DNA from: Cryobacterium sp. PH29-G1
Lineage (GTDB): Bacteria; Actinomycetota; Actinomycetes; Actinomycetales; Microbacteriaceae
Direction of reading: 5' to 3'
DNA: 64,000 bases
NCBI RefSeq assembly: GCF_030063365.1
Contig: NZ_JASISY010000004.1
Coordinates: 62,001-126,000, forward strand
Shown: positions 17,215-26,525 of the stretch, piece by piece
Layout of the letters: every line of letters starts with the position of its first letter
Position numbering within the stretch: position 1 is the first letter of the stretch
Notes under the pieces: model-generated
What the model was told of the DNA's origin: nothing
What the model saw: the letters and a program-made list of their open reading frames with translations, nothing else
Database searches by the model: none
Position numbers and translations under genes: made by a program

Positions 17215-18764
17215 AACTCCGTCTGCTGGCCAATCTGTTTCGTCGTAGCCCCTGGCAGATCGTTGGCCTTGTCATCGGTCTGCTCTATGGACTCGGCGTC
17301 GCGGTGGCACTGCTCACCGCCCTGATCGCCCTGCGTTTTGTTGGCGACCCCGCACTGATCCGTGATTTGCTCACGGTGGCCGGATCGGTCGTGGTACTGG
17401 GCTTTTTGATAGTTCCGATCGTGGTCGGAATCGACGACAGCATGGATCCGCGCAAGTTTGCGTTCCTGGGCATTCCCAATCGCTCACTCTCGCTCGGTCT
17501 GGCCGGTTCGGCACTAATCGGTATCCCGGCCGCCACTCTGACCATCGTGCTCCTCGGCACGGTTTTCACCTGGTCACGCGGCCTCGGTGAGACGCTGCTC
17601 GCACTGGTGTCGGCCGTGCTCATACTGGCAACGTGCATTCTGCTATCCAGGGTCAGCGCATCACTGGCAGCTTTTCTGCTCTCCACCCGACGCTCCCGGG
17701 AATTCACCGGGCTGATCGGTGTCGTTCTGCTGGTGTTGATTTCTCCGCTGGTCGTGGTGCTGCTCAGCACGGATTGGGGTCGCCACGGGCGAACCCTGCT
17801 GGGCACTCTCGCCGCGATTCTCGGCTGGACGCCGCTCGGCGCTGCCTGGGCGGTTCCCGGGGATGCCTCGACCGGCGCGTGGGGCGCCGCTATTCTCAAA
17901 TTGCTCATTGCCGCGGCGTCGGCCTACGCGCTCTGGCTCAGCTGGCAGCTCGTGGTCGCCCGCATGCTGGTGTCGCCCGGCCGTGAAGCCGCGGCGAAGC
18001 AGTATTCGGGGCTGGGCTGGTTCGACCGGCTGCCGCACAGCTCGGTCGGCGCGATCGCCGCCCGCACCCTCACCTATTGGGCGCGAGACTCGCGGTACTG
18101 GGTATCGCTCATCATGATTCCGATTGTTCCGATCGTCGCGATCCTGCCGCTGAGCATCGCCGGCGTGCCGCTGGCCTACCTGGCGCTTATTCCCGTGCCG
18201 CTCATGTGCCTGTTCCTCGGGTGGACGATGCACAATGATGTCGCCTACGACAGCACGGCGATCTGGCTGCACGTGGCGTCGGGAACGCGCGGATTTCCCG
18301 ACCGCATCGGCCGACTCATTCCCTCGCTCCTCATCGGCATTCCGCTGATCGGAATCGGCTCGGCCATCAGCGTGGGTGCCTATGGCGACTGGGCGGTGCT
18401 TCCGTCCATGTTGGGCGTGAGCACGTGCATCTTCCTGGCCGGGCTGGGCTTTTCGAGCTATACGTCCGCGCGGTTTCCGTACCCCGTGGCAAAACCCGGC
18501 GACAGCCCCTTCGCGCAACCGCAGGCGTCCGATACCGCCGCCGCCATCGTACAGTCGCTCACCTTCACCGGGTCGATCATCGTGGCACTTCCCGCGCTTA
18601 TCTTCGCCTACCTCGGTATCTTTGAGGATCCGGCGTGGCATATGCGTGCCCTCACCGTCGGCCTCAGCCTCGGCGTGATCGCCGTGGCCCTGGGACTCTG
18701 GCGTGGCGCGCGAAGCTACAATCGGCGCGGACCCGAGATGCTCGCATCCGCTCTGCGCGCGTAA
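17190..18764 (+). CDS. ABC-2 type exporter permease, large multi-TM
   Basis: 524 residues from GTG 17190, inside the end of the ATPase gene, which implies coupled translation. Around ten to twelve hydrophobic segments are visible, beginning with WQIVGLVIGLLYGLGVAVALL. No large extracellular domain is seen. Together with the preceding ATPase it forms a two-gene exporter common in Microbacteriaceae with unassigned substrate. The codon pattern is like the neighbours. Confidence 0.87.
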   Translation: MVAQFFGLKLRLLANLFRRSPWQIVGLVIGLLYGLGVAVALLTALIALRFVGDPALIRDLLTVAGSVVVLGFLIVPIVVGIDDSMDPRKFAFLGIPNRSLSLGLAGSALIGIPAATLTIVLLGTVFTWSRGLGETLLALVSAVLILATCILLSRVSASLAAFLLSTRRSREFTGLIGVVLLVLISPLVVVLLSTDWGRHGRTLLGTLAAILGWTPLGAAWAVPGDASTGAWGAAILKLLIAAASAYALWLSWQLVVARMLVSPGREAAAKQYSGLGWFDRLPHSSVGAIAARTLTYWARDSRYWVSLIMIPIVPIVAILPLSIAGVPLAYLALIPVPLMCLFLGWTMHNDVAYDSTAIWLHVASGTRGFPDRIGRLIPSLLIGIPLIGIGSAISVGAYGDWAVLPSMLGVSTCIFLAGLGFSSYTSARFPYPVAKPGDSPFAQPQASDTAAAIVQSLTFTGSIIVALPALIFAYLGIFEDPAWHMRALTVGLSLGVIAVALGLWRGARSYNRRGPEMLASALRA

Positions 18765-18835
18765 TCCCGGCTCCGAGCCGACCCGTGCAGATGCGATCCC
18801 GTGCCGGGACGCGACCTGGTGCTTAGAATGGTGGC

Positions 18836-19123
18836 ATGACTGAATTCATGCGTGCGAGCACAATAGAACCCGCCCAGCCTGGCGGCGGAACGTCCACGCT
18901 CGACCGTGAGCTCGAAGAACTCCTCAACCAGGAGCAGATCGAGCCCGGCGACCACGAACGGTTCTCACACTACGTACCCAAAGACAAAATTCTCGAGTCG
19001 GCCATCTCCGGTAAGCCGGTCAAGGCGCTGTGCGGCAAAAAGTGGCTGCCGGGTCGCGATCCGGAGAAATTCCCGGTGTGCCCGACCTGCAAAGCCATTT
19101 ACGAAAAGATGAAGTCGAAGTAG
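18836..19123 (+). CDS. DUF3039 family protein
   Basis: 95 residues. The family core runs from HERFSHYVPKDKI to the C-terminus and contains VKALCGKKWLPGRDPEKFPVC with CPTC close behind. Four Cys/His-type ligands suggest a small zinc-binding fold. DUF3039 proteins are conserved across actinobacteria; no function is established. The stop lies five bases from the end of the convergent pncB gene. Confidence 0.92.
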   Translation: MTEFMRASTIEPAQPGGGTSTLDRELEELLNQEQIEPGDHERFSHYVPKDKILESAISGKPVKALCGKKWLPGRDPEKFPVCPTCKAIYEKMKSK

Positions 19124-19127
19124 CCGG

Positions 19128-20462
19128 TCATCGGTACGTGGTGGGGATAACAGCCTCGCCGCGGCCCAATCGGAACGCCTCGATCGGCAGTTCCTGCATA
19201 ACGGATGCGTTGTGGGCGCGTGCCCGCACCGTTCCGGCTGATCCCAGATAACGTTCCTCGACGGTTCCGTCGACGATCAGCGGAACGATCAGCGCGCGTT
19301 CCAGACCGCTGGGGGAGTTGACCCTTGCCTCGGCGCCGGGACCGGCTCCTGGACCCTCTCCCAGCAGGACGATCTCTTCCTGGGCAGTGCCGACGGCATC
19401 CACTCGGCGCAGCGCGTTCTTGCGGCCACCGATAGAGAGCTTCGCGGCCGATGTTTTGGCGACAGAGATCCAGTCGTCGTCCAAACCCTTGTGCGCGACG
19501 AGCTTATAGACCAGACCGGCGGCCGGTTCGCCCGACCCGGTGACGACCGACGTGCCCACACCGAAGGCGTCCACCGGGCTCGCCGAGAGGGCCGCAATGG
19601 AGTACTCGTCGAGGTCGCTCGTGACGGTGATTTTTGTGTTGACCGCGCCGAGACTATCCAGTTGGGCGCGCGCCGCCGCGACGACGGTGGGCAGGTCGCC
19701 GGAATCGATGCGGATGGAGCCGAGTCGGGTCCCGGCGACTTTGACCGCCAGCGCGATCCCGGCTGGCACATCGTAGGTGTCCACGAGCAAGGTTGTGGCT
19801 GCCCCGAAGGCATCCACCTGGGCTTGGAAGGCCTCTTCCTCGCTGTCGTGCAGCAGCACGAACGAATGGGCGGCCGTTCCCATAGTCGGCAAGCCCCACT
19901 GGCGGCCGGCCTCAAGATTGCTCGTGGCCGAAAAGCCGGCAATGAACGCGGCGCGGGCAGCGGCAACCGCCGAGTGCTCGTTGGTGCGGCGTGATCCCAT
20001 CTCGGCGATCGGTCGACCGAGGCTGACCGAGACCATGCGCGCGGCCGCGCTGGCGACCGAGATGTCGTAGTTGAGCACGCTGAGAATGAGCGTCTCCAAT
20101 ATGACGCCTTCGGCGAAGGTGCTCTCTACCAGAAGCAGCGGTGACCCGGGAAAGTACGCTTCGCCTTCCTGGTAGCCCCAGACGTTGCCGCTGAAGGCAT
20201 AGTCGGCGAGGTAGTCGAGGGTCGGGGTGCGTACGACAGAGTTTTCGGAGAGCCAGGTCAGTTCCGCGGTGGTAAAACGAAATTGGCGAATCAGCTCGAG
20301 CAGGCGACCGGTGCCGGCGACGATGCCGTAGCGGCGGCCGGCGGGCAGGCGGCGAGCGAACGCCTCGAACATGCACTCCCGATCGGCTGTACCGCTCGAG
20401 ATGGCGGCATCCACCATCGTGAGCTCATAACGGTCGGTGCGAAATGCGGGGGACGGGGTCAC
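19128..20462 (-). CDS. pncB: Nicotinate phosphoribosyltransferase
   Basis: 444 residues, normal for actinobacterial NAPRTase. The family N-terminus [13 protein letters not shown] is followed by [25 protein letters not shown]. The [21 protein letters not shown] block contains the phosphoribosylation-region arginines, and IRIDSGDL is the PRPP-binding Asp motif near residue 250. The enzyme converts nicotinate and PRPP to NaMN with ATP in the Preiss-Handler NAD salvage pathway. The GTG start at 20462 is 42 bases from the divergent murI start, so the two genes probably share a promoter region. Confidence 0.95.
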   Translation of the reverse strand: MTPSPAFRTDRYELTMVDAAISSGTADRECMFEAFARRLPAGRRYGIVAGTGRLLELIRQFRFTTAELTWLSENSVVRTPTLDYLADYAFSGNVWGYQEGEAYFPGSPLLLVESTFAEGVILETLILSVLNYDISVASAAARMVSVSLGRPIAEMGSRRTNEHSAVAAARAAFIAGFSATSNLEAGRQWGLPTMGTAAHSFVLLHDSEEEAFQAQVDAFGAATTLLVDTYDVPAGIALAVKVAGTRLGSIRIDSGDLPTVVAAARAQLDSLGAVNTKITVTSDLDEYSIAALSASPVDAFGVGTSVVTGSGEPAAGLVYKLVAHKGLDDDWISVAKTSAAKLSIGGRKNALRRVDAVGTAQEEIVLLGEGPGAGPGAEARVNSPSGLERALIVPLIVDGTVEERYLGSAGTVRARAHNASVMQELPIEAFRLGRGEAVIPTTYR

Positions 20463-20504
20463 CCGGCACAGCTTATCCGCAACCGCGGACTAGGCTTGAT
20501 TTCC

Positions 20505-21362
20505 GTGAAGGATGCACCGATTGGTATTTTCGATTCCGGAGTGGGCGGCCTGACCGTCGCCCGGGCGATCAAAGACCAGTTGCCGGGGGAATCCATTCTC
20601 TACATCGGCGATACGGCGCACTCGCCGTACGGCCCGAAAAAGATCGCCGACGTGCGTGGTTTTGCCCTCGATGTGCTCGATGAACTCGTGGCGCAAGACG
20701 TGAAACTGCTCGTGATCGCGTGCAACACGGCATCGGCGGCGGTGCTGCGGGATGCCCGGGAACGCTACAGCGTGCCGGTGATCGAGGTGATCCAGCCAGC
20801 TGTGCGCCGTGCGGTCGCGACGACCCGCAGCCAACGGGTGGGGGTCATCGGCACCCTCGGCACCGTCAATTCGCGGGCCTATAACGACGCCTTCGCGGCG
20901 GCTCCGCAAATCTCACTGTTCAGCCAGGCCTGCCCGCGCTTCGTCGAATTCGTCGAGGCCGGCGTCACGACCGGCGCCGAGGTGCTCGCCGTCGCCGAGG
21001 AATACCTGGCACCGCTGCGCGCGGCCGAGGTCGACACCCTCGTGCTCGGCTGCACCCACTATCCCTTTCTGCGGGGCGCCATTTCCTACGTGATGGGGGA
21101 GGGCGTGACCCTGGTGTCCAGCGATACCGAAACGGCCAACGACGTCTACCGGGTGTTGGTCAGCCGGGGGCTCGAACGCGCCAGTACCACCCCGCCCACC
21201 TACCGCTACGAGGCCACCGGCGACAGCGCCGAAGACTTTCTCGCCCTCGCCCATCGTCTGATCGGGCCTTCACCCACTCACGTTGACCTGATCGAGACCG
21301 GCACGCTCAATCTGAGCGAACTGGCCACGCCACCCTTTTCCCACTTACACCCGAATTTCTAG
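20505..21362 (+). CDS. murI: Glutamate racemase
   Basis: 285 residues from GTG 20505; the sequence upstream of it does not resemble MurI. Catalytic cysteines lie in VIACNTASA (about residue 73) and LGCTHYPFL (about 184), with the Asp/Ser pair in [12 protein letters not shown]. The enzyme supplies D-glutamate for peptidoglycan. It leads a tight run murI-rph-rdgB (gaps of 9 and 0 bases), an arrangement common in actinobacteria. Confidence 0.96.
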   Translation: MKDAPIGIFDSGVGGLTVARAIKDQLPGESILYIGDTAHSPYGPKKIADVRGFALDVLDELVAQDVKLLVIACNTASAAVLRDARERYSVPVIEVIQPAVRRAVATTRSQRVGVIGTLGTVNSRAYNDAFAAAPQISLFSQACPRFVEFVEAGVTTGAEVLAVAEEYLAPLRAAEVDTLVLGCTHYPFLRGAISYVMGEGVTLVSSDTETANDVYRVLVSRGLERASTTPPTYRYEATGDSAEDFLALAHRLIGPSPTHVDLIETGTLNLSELATPPFSHLHPNF

Positions 21363-21371
21363 GAGTACACC

Positions 21372-22106
21372 GTGACCGAAACACTGCGCGCCGACGGGCG
21401 CACCAACGACGAACTGCGCACGATCACGATCGAGCGCGGCTGGAGCGACCAGGCCGAAGGGTCGGCATTGATCTCCTACGGCCGCACCAAGGTGCTCTGT
21501 ACGGCATCCTTCACCAACGGAGTGCCGCGCTGGATGAGTGGCAAGGGTAAGGGCTGGGTGACCGCCGAATACTCGATGCTGCCGCGTTCGACCAACAGTC
21601 GTATGGATCGCGAATCGGTCAAGGGCAAGATCGGCGGCCGTACGCACGAGATCAGCCGTCTGATCGGTCGCAGTCTGCGCGCGGTCGTTGACATGAAGGC
21701 ACTGGGCGAGAACACCCTCGTACTCGACTGTGATGTGTTGCAGGCCGACGGCGGAACGCGCACCGCGGCTATCACCGGCGCCTACGTGGCCCTCGCCGAC
21801 GCTCTCGAATGGGGCCGCACCAAGAAGTTCATCGCGCAGAAGGCGCAGCCGCTCATCGACAGCGTCTCGGCCGTGTCCGTCGGCATCATCGGCGGGGTCC
21901 CCATGCTCGACCTCGCCTACACCGAAGATGTCCGCGCCGACACCGACATGAACGTCGTCGTGACCGGGCGCGGCAAATTTGTGGAGGTGCAGGGCACAGC
22001 GGAAGCGGCACCGTTCGACCGCGCCGAACTGGACACCCTGCTCGACCTCGCCCTCAAGGGCGCCGTCAGCCTCACCGAGTTTCAGACCAGCGCACTGGAG
22101 CGCTGA
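21372..22106 (+). CDS. rph: Ribonuclease PH
   Basis: 244 residues from GTG 21372, with AGGAG at 21361-21365. Family blocks are visible: [27 protein letters not shown], the MLPRSTNSR phosphate/tRNA region and the [21 protein letters not shown] active-site segment. It removes nucleotides phosphorolytically from tRNA precursors 3' to the CCA. It is the middle gene of the murI-rph-rdgB operon. Confidence 0.96.
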   Translation: MTETLRADGRTNDELRTITIERGWSDQAEGSALISYGRTKVLCTASFTNGVPRWMSGKGKGWVTAEYSMLPRSTNSRMDRESVKGKIGGRTHEISRLIGRSLRAVVDMKALGENTLVLDCDVLQADGGTRTAAITGAYVALADALEWGRTKKFIAQKAQPLIDSVSAVSVGIIGGVPMLDLAYTEDVRADTDMNVVVTGRGKFVEVQGTAEAAPFDRAELDTLLDLALKGAVSLTEFQTSALER

Positions 22107-22700
22107 ATGGTGCAGATCGTTCTCGCCACGCACAACGCCCACAAAGTCGAGGAGTTGCGGCGCATTCTGGCCCCGCAGCTGCCCACGGTTGAGGTGCTCG
22201 CCTACGACGGCCCCGAACCGGTCGAAGACGGTGTCACCTTCACCGAAAACGCTCTGATCAAAGCCCGCGCCGCGGCGGCCCACACCGGCCTGCCAGCGAT
22301 CGCCGATGATTCGGGCATCTGCGTGGATATTCTGGGTGGCGCCCCCGGCATTTTTTCTGCGCGTTGGTCAGGGCCTGCCAAGGACGCCGCCGAGAACCTG
22401 CGCCTGCTGCTCTGGCAGCTCAGCGACGTCCCCGAGCAGCACCGAGACGCCCACTTCACCTGTGTGGCCGCACTGGCGCTCCCAGACGGCACCGAACGTG
22501 CCGTGACCGGCGAATGGCCTGGCCAGCTTCTGTTCGAACCGGCCGGCGAGAACGGTTTCGGTTACGACCCGATCTTCCTCCCCGAGGGCTACGCCATTTC
22601 AGCCGCCGAACTGTCGGCGCACGTGAAGAACCAGGTCAGTCATCGGGCGATTGCCTTCGAGGGTCTCGTACCGGTTTTGCGTGAGGTGCTCGAGTGCTGA
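22107..22700 (+). CDS. rdgB: Non-canonical purine NTP pyrophosphatase (RdgB/HAM1)
   Basis: 197 residues. The ATG follows the rph stop with no spacer. HAM1 motifs are present: VLATHNAHKVEEL, DGVTFTENALIKARAAA, the ADDSGICVDILGGAPGIFSARW active site and GENGFGYDPIF near the C-terminus. It hydrolyses dITP, ITP and XTP to the monophosphate and pyrophosphate, cleaning the nucleotide pool. Confidence 0.96.
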   Translation: MVQIVLATHNAHKVEELRRILAPQLPTVEVLAYDGPEPVEDGVTFTENALIKARAAAAHTGLPAIADDSGICVDILGGAPGIFSARWSGPAKDAAENLRLLLWQLSDVPEQHRDAHFTCVAALALPDGTERAVTGEWPGQLLFEPAGENGFGYDPIFLPEGYAISAAELSAHVKNQVSHRAIAFEGLVPVLREVLEC

Positions 22701-22779
22701 GAACGGCATTCATTCCCAACTAGGGTCCGGCACGTGCGTGGGGTTGGCGGGCGACCCGCGGCGGCTCTAACGTGGAGGC

Positions 22780-23688
22780 ATGGGCCACGATCACGCGCAC
22801 GGCACCGGATCAAACCGGAAGCGATTGTCGATCGCCATCGGCATCGTGGCCACCGTGCTGCTGCTCGAAGTACTGGGCGCCTGGCTGACCGGCTCGCTCG
22901 CGCTGCTGGCCGATGCCGGGCACATGCTGTCCGACCTGTTCGGGCTCATCGTCGCGCTGACCGCGACCGTGGTGGCGGCTCGGCCGGCCACCGATCGGGC
23001 CACCTTCGGCTTCGCTCGCGCCGAGGTGTTCGGAGCGCTCATCAACGGGTTGATTCTGATCGGCGCGGCCGTTGTCGTCTCGGTCCTGGCCATTACCCGG
23101 CTGATCACGCCCGGTGAAACCGTGCTCCTCGGTACTCCGATGCTCGTCGTCGCCGTCATCGGACTGGCCGCCAACGTGGCCGCGATTCTGCTGCTGCGAC
23201 CCGCTGCGGCCGGGTCGATCAACATGCGTGGCGCCTACCTCGAGGTGCTCGGGGATGCCCTGGGCTCGGTGGCCGTCATCGTAGCCGCCATCGTTATCCT
23301 GACCACCGGATTTGGCCAAGCGGATGCCATCGCCTCGCTCGTCATCGCCGGGATGATCGTGCCGCGCGCCTACTTCTTGCTGCGGGATGTCGTGCGGGTA
23401 TTCAGTCAGGCAACGCCCGCCGATACCGACATCAGCGAAATTCGCCGTCACCTGCTCGGTACCGCGGGGGTCGTGGCCGTGCACGACGTGCACGTGTGGG
23501 CGATTACGAGTGGCGCCCACGTTTTCACCGCGCATATCGTCGTTGAACCGGAGGTGCTCGCCGCGGGCACGGATACTCTTCTTGACGCGTTGTCGGAGTG
23601 CCTGACCGTGCATTTCGATGTGGCTCACTCCACCTTCCAGCTGGAACCGGCGGAGCACGCCGACCATGAAGGTCACCAGCATCGGTGA
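22780..23688 (+). CDS. Cation diffusion facilitator, CzcD/ZitB-like
   Basis: 302 residues, starting with a His-rich MGHDHAHG. Six transmembrane segments are followed by a cytoplasmic ferredoxin-like domain (from about residue 205) ending EHADHEGHQHR. TM2 carries the HMLSD metal site. The TM5 site is EVLGD, with Glu where many Zn transporters have His, as in CzcD-type proteins. Expected role: proton-coupled efflux of Zn2+ (or Co2+/Cd2+). It follows the murI operon after a 79-base gap with its own ribosome site (GTGGAGG). Confidence 0.92.
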   Translation: MGHDHAHGTGSNRKRLSIAIGIVATVLLLEVLGAWLTGSLALLADAGHMLSDLFGLIVALTATVVAARPATDRATFGFARAEVFGALINGLILIGAAVVVSVLAITRLITPGETVLLGTPMLVVAVIGLAANVAAILLLRPAAAGSINMRGAYLEVLGDALGSVAVIVAAIVILTTGFGQADAIASLVIAGMIVPRAYFLLRDVVRVFSQATPADTDISEIRRHLLGTAGVVAVHDVHVWAITSGAHVFTAHIVVEPEVLAAGTDTLLDALSECLTVHFDVAHSTFQLEPAEHADHEGHQHR

Positions 23689-23738
23689 GCCGTATCGCAG
23701 AACTAGCGGTAACCGGTGCGGCTGATCAACGGTGCTGA

Positions 23739-24482
23739 TCAGGCCTCGTGCCGCCCGTCGTGGTTGGTCTTGAACGTCTCGGGGTCGAGCAGGTGGCTGC
23801 CCGTGTTGGCGGCTGGGGTGGGGTGGTCGCGCAGGCGCCGGGCCTTCACCACGGACAGTACGTAGTGGTACACGGTGGGAATAAGAGTGACGACCACCGC
23901 ACCGAGCAGAATCAGGTCGATATACGTCGTGACAAAATCGGCGACCGGAGGAATATAGCCGAGAAAGTATCCGCCGAAGGTGAGGCCGGCGCCCCAGAGC
24001 AAGGCGCCGATCAGATTGTAAAGGGTGTACTTGCGGTAGTCCATATGACCGACGCCCGCGGCGACCGGCGCGAAGGTGCGCACAATCGGCACGAATCGGG
24101 CAACAATTACGGCCACACCACCGAAGCGCACGAAGAACGCATTCGTGCGGTCAACGTTTTTGATGCTGAACAGTCCCGATTCCTTGCGTTCAAACACACG
24201 CGGACCGAATTTGTGGCCGATCAGATAGCCGACTTCACCGCCGAGAAAGGCGGCGAAACCGATGGCCAGGGCCACCCACCAGATATCGATCCGGATGACG
24301 CCGGCCGCGGGAAACGCCAACAGGCCCGTGATGACCAGCAGCGTATCGCCCGGCAGTAGAAAACCGACCAACAGCCCGGTCTCCGCGAAGACGATCGCGC
24401 AGACCACCAGCAGGGCCCACGGACCGGCCGACTCAATGATGTGGGTCGGGTCGAGCCAAGGGATCAGGGCGGTGTGGATCAC
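23739..24482 (-). CDS. DedA family membrane protein
   Basis: 247 residues from a GTG at 24482. DedA/SNARE-associated motifs are visible: FAETGLLVGFLLPGDTLLVITGLL near the N-terminus, GYLIGHKFGPRVF, RFGGVAVIVARFVPIVRTFAPVAAGVGHM and the following re-entrant region. Family members are proton-dependent flippases, several recycling undecaprenyl phosphate. It lies next to a second DedA gene on the same strand; the pair is probably an old duplication. A weak CTGATCA/TGATCAG hairpin (23722-23742) separates it from the convergent CDF gene. Confidence 0.92.
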   Translation of the reverse strand: MIHTALIPWLDPTHIIESAGPWALLVVCAIVFAETGLLVGFLLPGDTLLVITGLLAFPAAGVIRIDIWWVALAIGFAAFLGGEVGYLIGHKFGPRVFERKESGLFSIKNVDRTNAFFVRFGGVAVIVARFVPIVRTFAPVAAGVGHMDYRKYTLYNLIGALLWGAGLTFGGYFLGYIPPVADFVTTYIDLILLGAVVVTLIPTVYHYVLSVVKARRLRDHPTPAANTGSHLLDPETFKTNHDGRHEA

Positions 24483-24601
24483 GCGGGAGAACTCCAGTCG
24501 GCGAAAGGCAGACGTTCGGGCAACGGCGGCGGATGCTGTGACACAGGGTATCGCCTAATCGTGGGAAAGTACCCGGCAGGCACCCCCGCAAACGTGGGCG
24601 G

Positions 24602-25279
24602 TCAGCTGGCTGAGGGGCTGTCTTCGAGATCGTGCGCGGTGGCATCCGCTTTTCGTTGCGCCCGGTCGATGCGCCAGGTGCGGAAGCCTACGATGACGGA
24701 GGCCGTGATCAGCACGCCGGCGATGATGTAGGCCGCATTCTTGACGCCGGGGATCGTCGCCGCGTAGTAGCCGATGAGGGTGAGCCCAACACCCCAGGAC
24801 AGTGCTCCGAGCAGGTTGCTGGAGAGAAACTTGTAGTAATTCATGCGACCGACACCCGCCACAACCGGTACGAACACCCGGGCCCAGGGCATGAATCGGG
24901 CGATGACGACCGACCACCAGCCGAACTGTCGGTAGAACGTTTCGGTCTTGATGATCGCCGCCTGGATGCGTCGGCCGCCGTGCCGTTCCAGATATCCGCG
25001 CCCATAGTGTCGGCCGAGCAGAAAACCCACCTGGTCGCCGAGGAAAGCGGCGATACCGGTTCCGATCACCAGTATCACAATATTGATGTTGCCCGTGGAG
25101 GCGGCGACCAGCCCGGAACCGAACAGGAGCGAGTCCCCGGTGACGAAGGGGATGAAGACGCCCAGGAACAGCGCGGTTCCGGCGAAGACCAGACCCCAAA
25201 TAAGCAGGTAGAACAGCACGGCGCCCGTGTGTGCGAGAACATCGTTTAACTGACCGTCGAGTGCTGAAACCTGAACCAT
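24602..25279 (-). CDS. DedA family membrane protein (second copy)
   Basis: 225 residues from ATG 25279. It shares the DedA layout with its neighbour: FAGTALFLGVFIPFVTGDSLLFGSG, FLGDQVGFLLGRHYGRGYL and VIARFMPWARVFVPVVAGVGRM. The acidic residue of the first motif differs: neighbour LLPGDTL, here FVTGDSL. Sequence divergence suggests two distinct substrates or an old duplication. Its start is two bases from the tRNA-Leu gene, which reads in the same direction from upstream. Confidence 0.91.
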   Translation of the reverse strand: MVQVSALDGQLNDVLAHTGAVLFYLLIWGLVFAGTALFLGVFIPFVTGDSLLFGSGLVAASTGNINIVILVIGTGIAAFLGDQVGFLLGRHYGRGYLERHGGRRIQAAIIKTETFYRQFGWWSVVIARFMPWARVFVPVVAGVGRMNYYKFLSSNLLGALSWGVGLTLIGYYAATIPGVKNAAYIIAGVLITASVIVGFRTWRIDRAQRKADATAHDLEDSPSAS

Positions 25280-25280
25280 G

Positions 25281-25362
25281 TGCGGGAGAGGGGACTTGAA
25301 CCCCCACGCTCGAAAGCACAGGATCCTAAATCCTGCGTGTCTGCCAATTCCACCACTCCCGC
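25281..25362 (-). tRNA. tRNA-Leu (anticodon TAG)
   Basis: On the minus strand the acceptor arms GCGGGAG and CTCCCGC pair exactly (25356-25362 with 25282-25288), with discriminator A at 25281. The anticodon stem-loop CAGGA-TTTAGGA-TCCTG gives anticodon TAG (25326-25328). A long variable arm and the T-loop GTTCAAGTC fit a class II leucine tRNA. CCA is not encoded. Confidence 0.95.
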
Positions 25363-25377
25363 CGGTGTTGTCTCAGT

Positions 25378-26331
25378 CTAGTTGGCTGCGTCTGCGCTGA
25401 CACTGACTCTGAGGGTGTCGTGGCCGAGCAATTCCGCGGCAAAAGACTCCATTTGGGCGCGGAGCGCGCCGACGAGTGCCGCCACCGCTGGCAGCCGCAA
25501 AGACTCCGTGCGCAGAACCATCCAGTACGGCAGTCGCTCCTGAAAATCTTCGGGCAGCAGGCGCACCAAATCCGCGTGTTGATCGGCCATGAAACACGGC
25601 AGGAATCCGATACCGGCTCCGGCGCGGGTGCCTTCCACGTGCACGAAGACGTTGGTGGAGCTCAAGGACTCCCGCATCTGCGGCACCAATCGTCGGGGAG
25701 CGTCGAGGTCGTCGACCTGTTGCATGGAATCGACAAAATAGACGAGGGGATGCTCGGTCAGTTCGGCGATGCTCCTCGGCGTGCCGTGTGTCTGCAGGTA
25801 GTGGCGGGACGCGTACATTCCGAGTGTGTAGTAACCGAGCAGGATCGACTCAGCCCGATGCACCTGCGGCTCGCCCACGACGACTTCGATGTCCAAGCCA
25901 GAACGGTGCTGCAGGGCGCGTCGGGTGACGGTGACAATCTCAACACGCAGCAACGGATGCCGTCGCTGGAGGGCGGCGACGGCGGGGGCGGCGACATAAG
26001 CGCTGAAGCCGTCCGTGGCCGACATTCGCACAACGCCGGAAAGCTGTTGCCCCTCCGCGTCGGATCCGCGCAGCAACGTGACGGCGGATTCGACGCCCTC
26101 GGCAGCTGTGCGTGCGCGTTCGCCGAGCTCGGTCAGCTCCCACCCGCCCACGGCGCGGGCCAGCAGTCGACCATCCAGATCGCGTTCGAGGGCGGCGATG
26201 CGCCGTGACACGGTGGTGTGGTTAAGTCCGAGGCTCGCCGCAGCGGTAGTGAACCGCCCGGTTCGAGCGACGGCCAAAAAGATGAGCAGATCATCGGGGT
26301 TGGGGGTCGCGCCGGTGGAGGGAAAGGTCAT
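25378..26331 (-). CDS. LysR-type transcriptional regulator
   Basis: 317 residues from the ATG at 26331; an in-frame ATG six codons upstream (26349) is an alternative. The N-terminal winged HTH is DDLLIFLAVARTGRFTTAAASLGLNHTTVSRRIAALE, followed by a substrate-binding domain with DIEVVVGEP and GAGIGFLPCFMAD. It is divergent from the MHS transporter gene at 26526 with a 194-base intergenic space, the classic LysR arrangement, so it probably controls the transporter and the downstream dehydrogenase. The inducer is unknown, perhaps a hydroxy acid. Confidence 0.92.
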   Translation of the reverse strand: MTFPSTGATPNPDDLLIFLAVARTGRFTTAAASLGLNHTTVSRRIAALERDLDGRLLARAVGGWELTELGERARTAAEGVESAVTLLRGSDAEGQQLSGVVRMSATDGFSAYVAAPAVAALQRRHPLLRVEIVTVTRRALQHRSGLDIEVVVGEPQVHRAESILLGYYTLGMYASRHYLQTHGTPRSIAELTEHPLVYFVDSMQQVDDLDAPRRLVPQMRESLSSTNVFVHVEGTRAGAGIGFLPCFMADQHADLVRLLPEDFQERLPYWMVLRTESLRLPAVAALVGALRAQMESFAAELLGHDTLRVSVSADAAN

Positions 26332-26525
26332 ATCTGCAATTATGCACATGTGCTCTGATGTTTTGGCTCTTGTCGCACGCCCGTCGTGCGTGAATACTCA
26401 GTGAGGTCGTTCTTCTGCAGAGCTTCTCGCAGAGTCTTCTGAAAAGAATCCTGCGGAAACGACCAAACTCATCCCGCACCACCTCAGGCAACCACGTGTC
26501 ATCGCCGACACAAAGGAGACAGACA

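Noticed and set aside
25281..26525. Possible genomic island at tRNA-Leu
   Set aside because: No integrase, direct repeat of the tRNA end or composition change is visible next to it.
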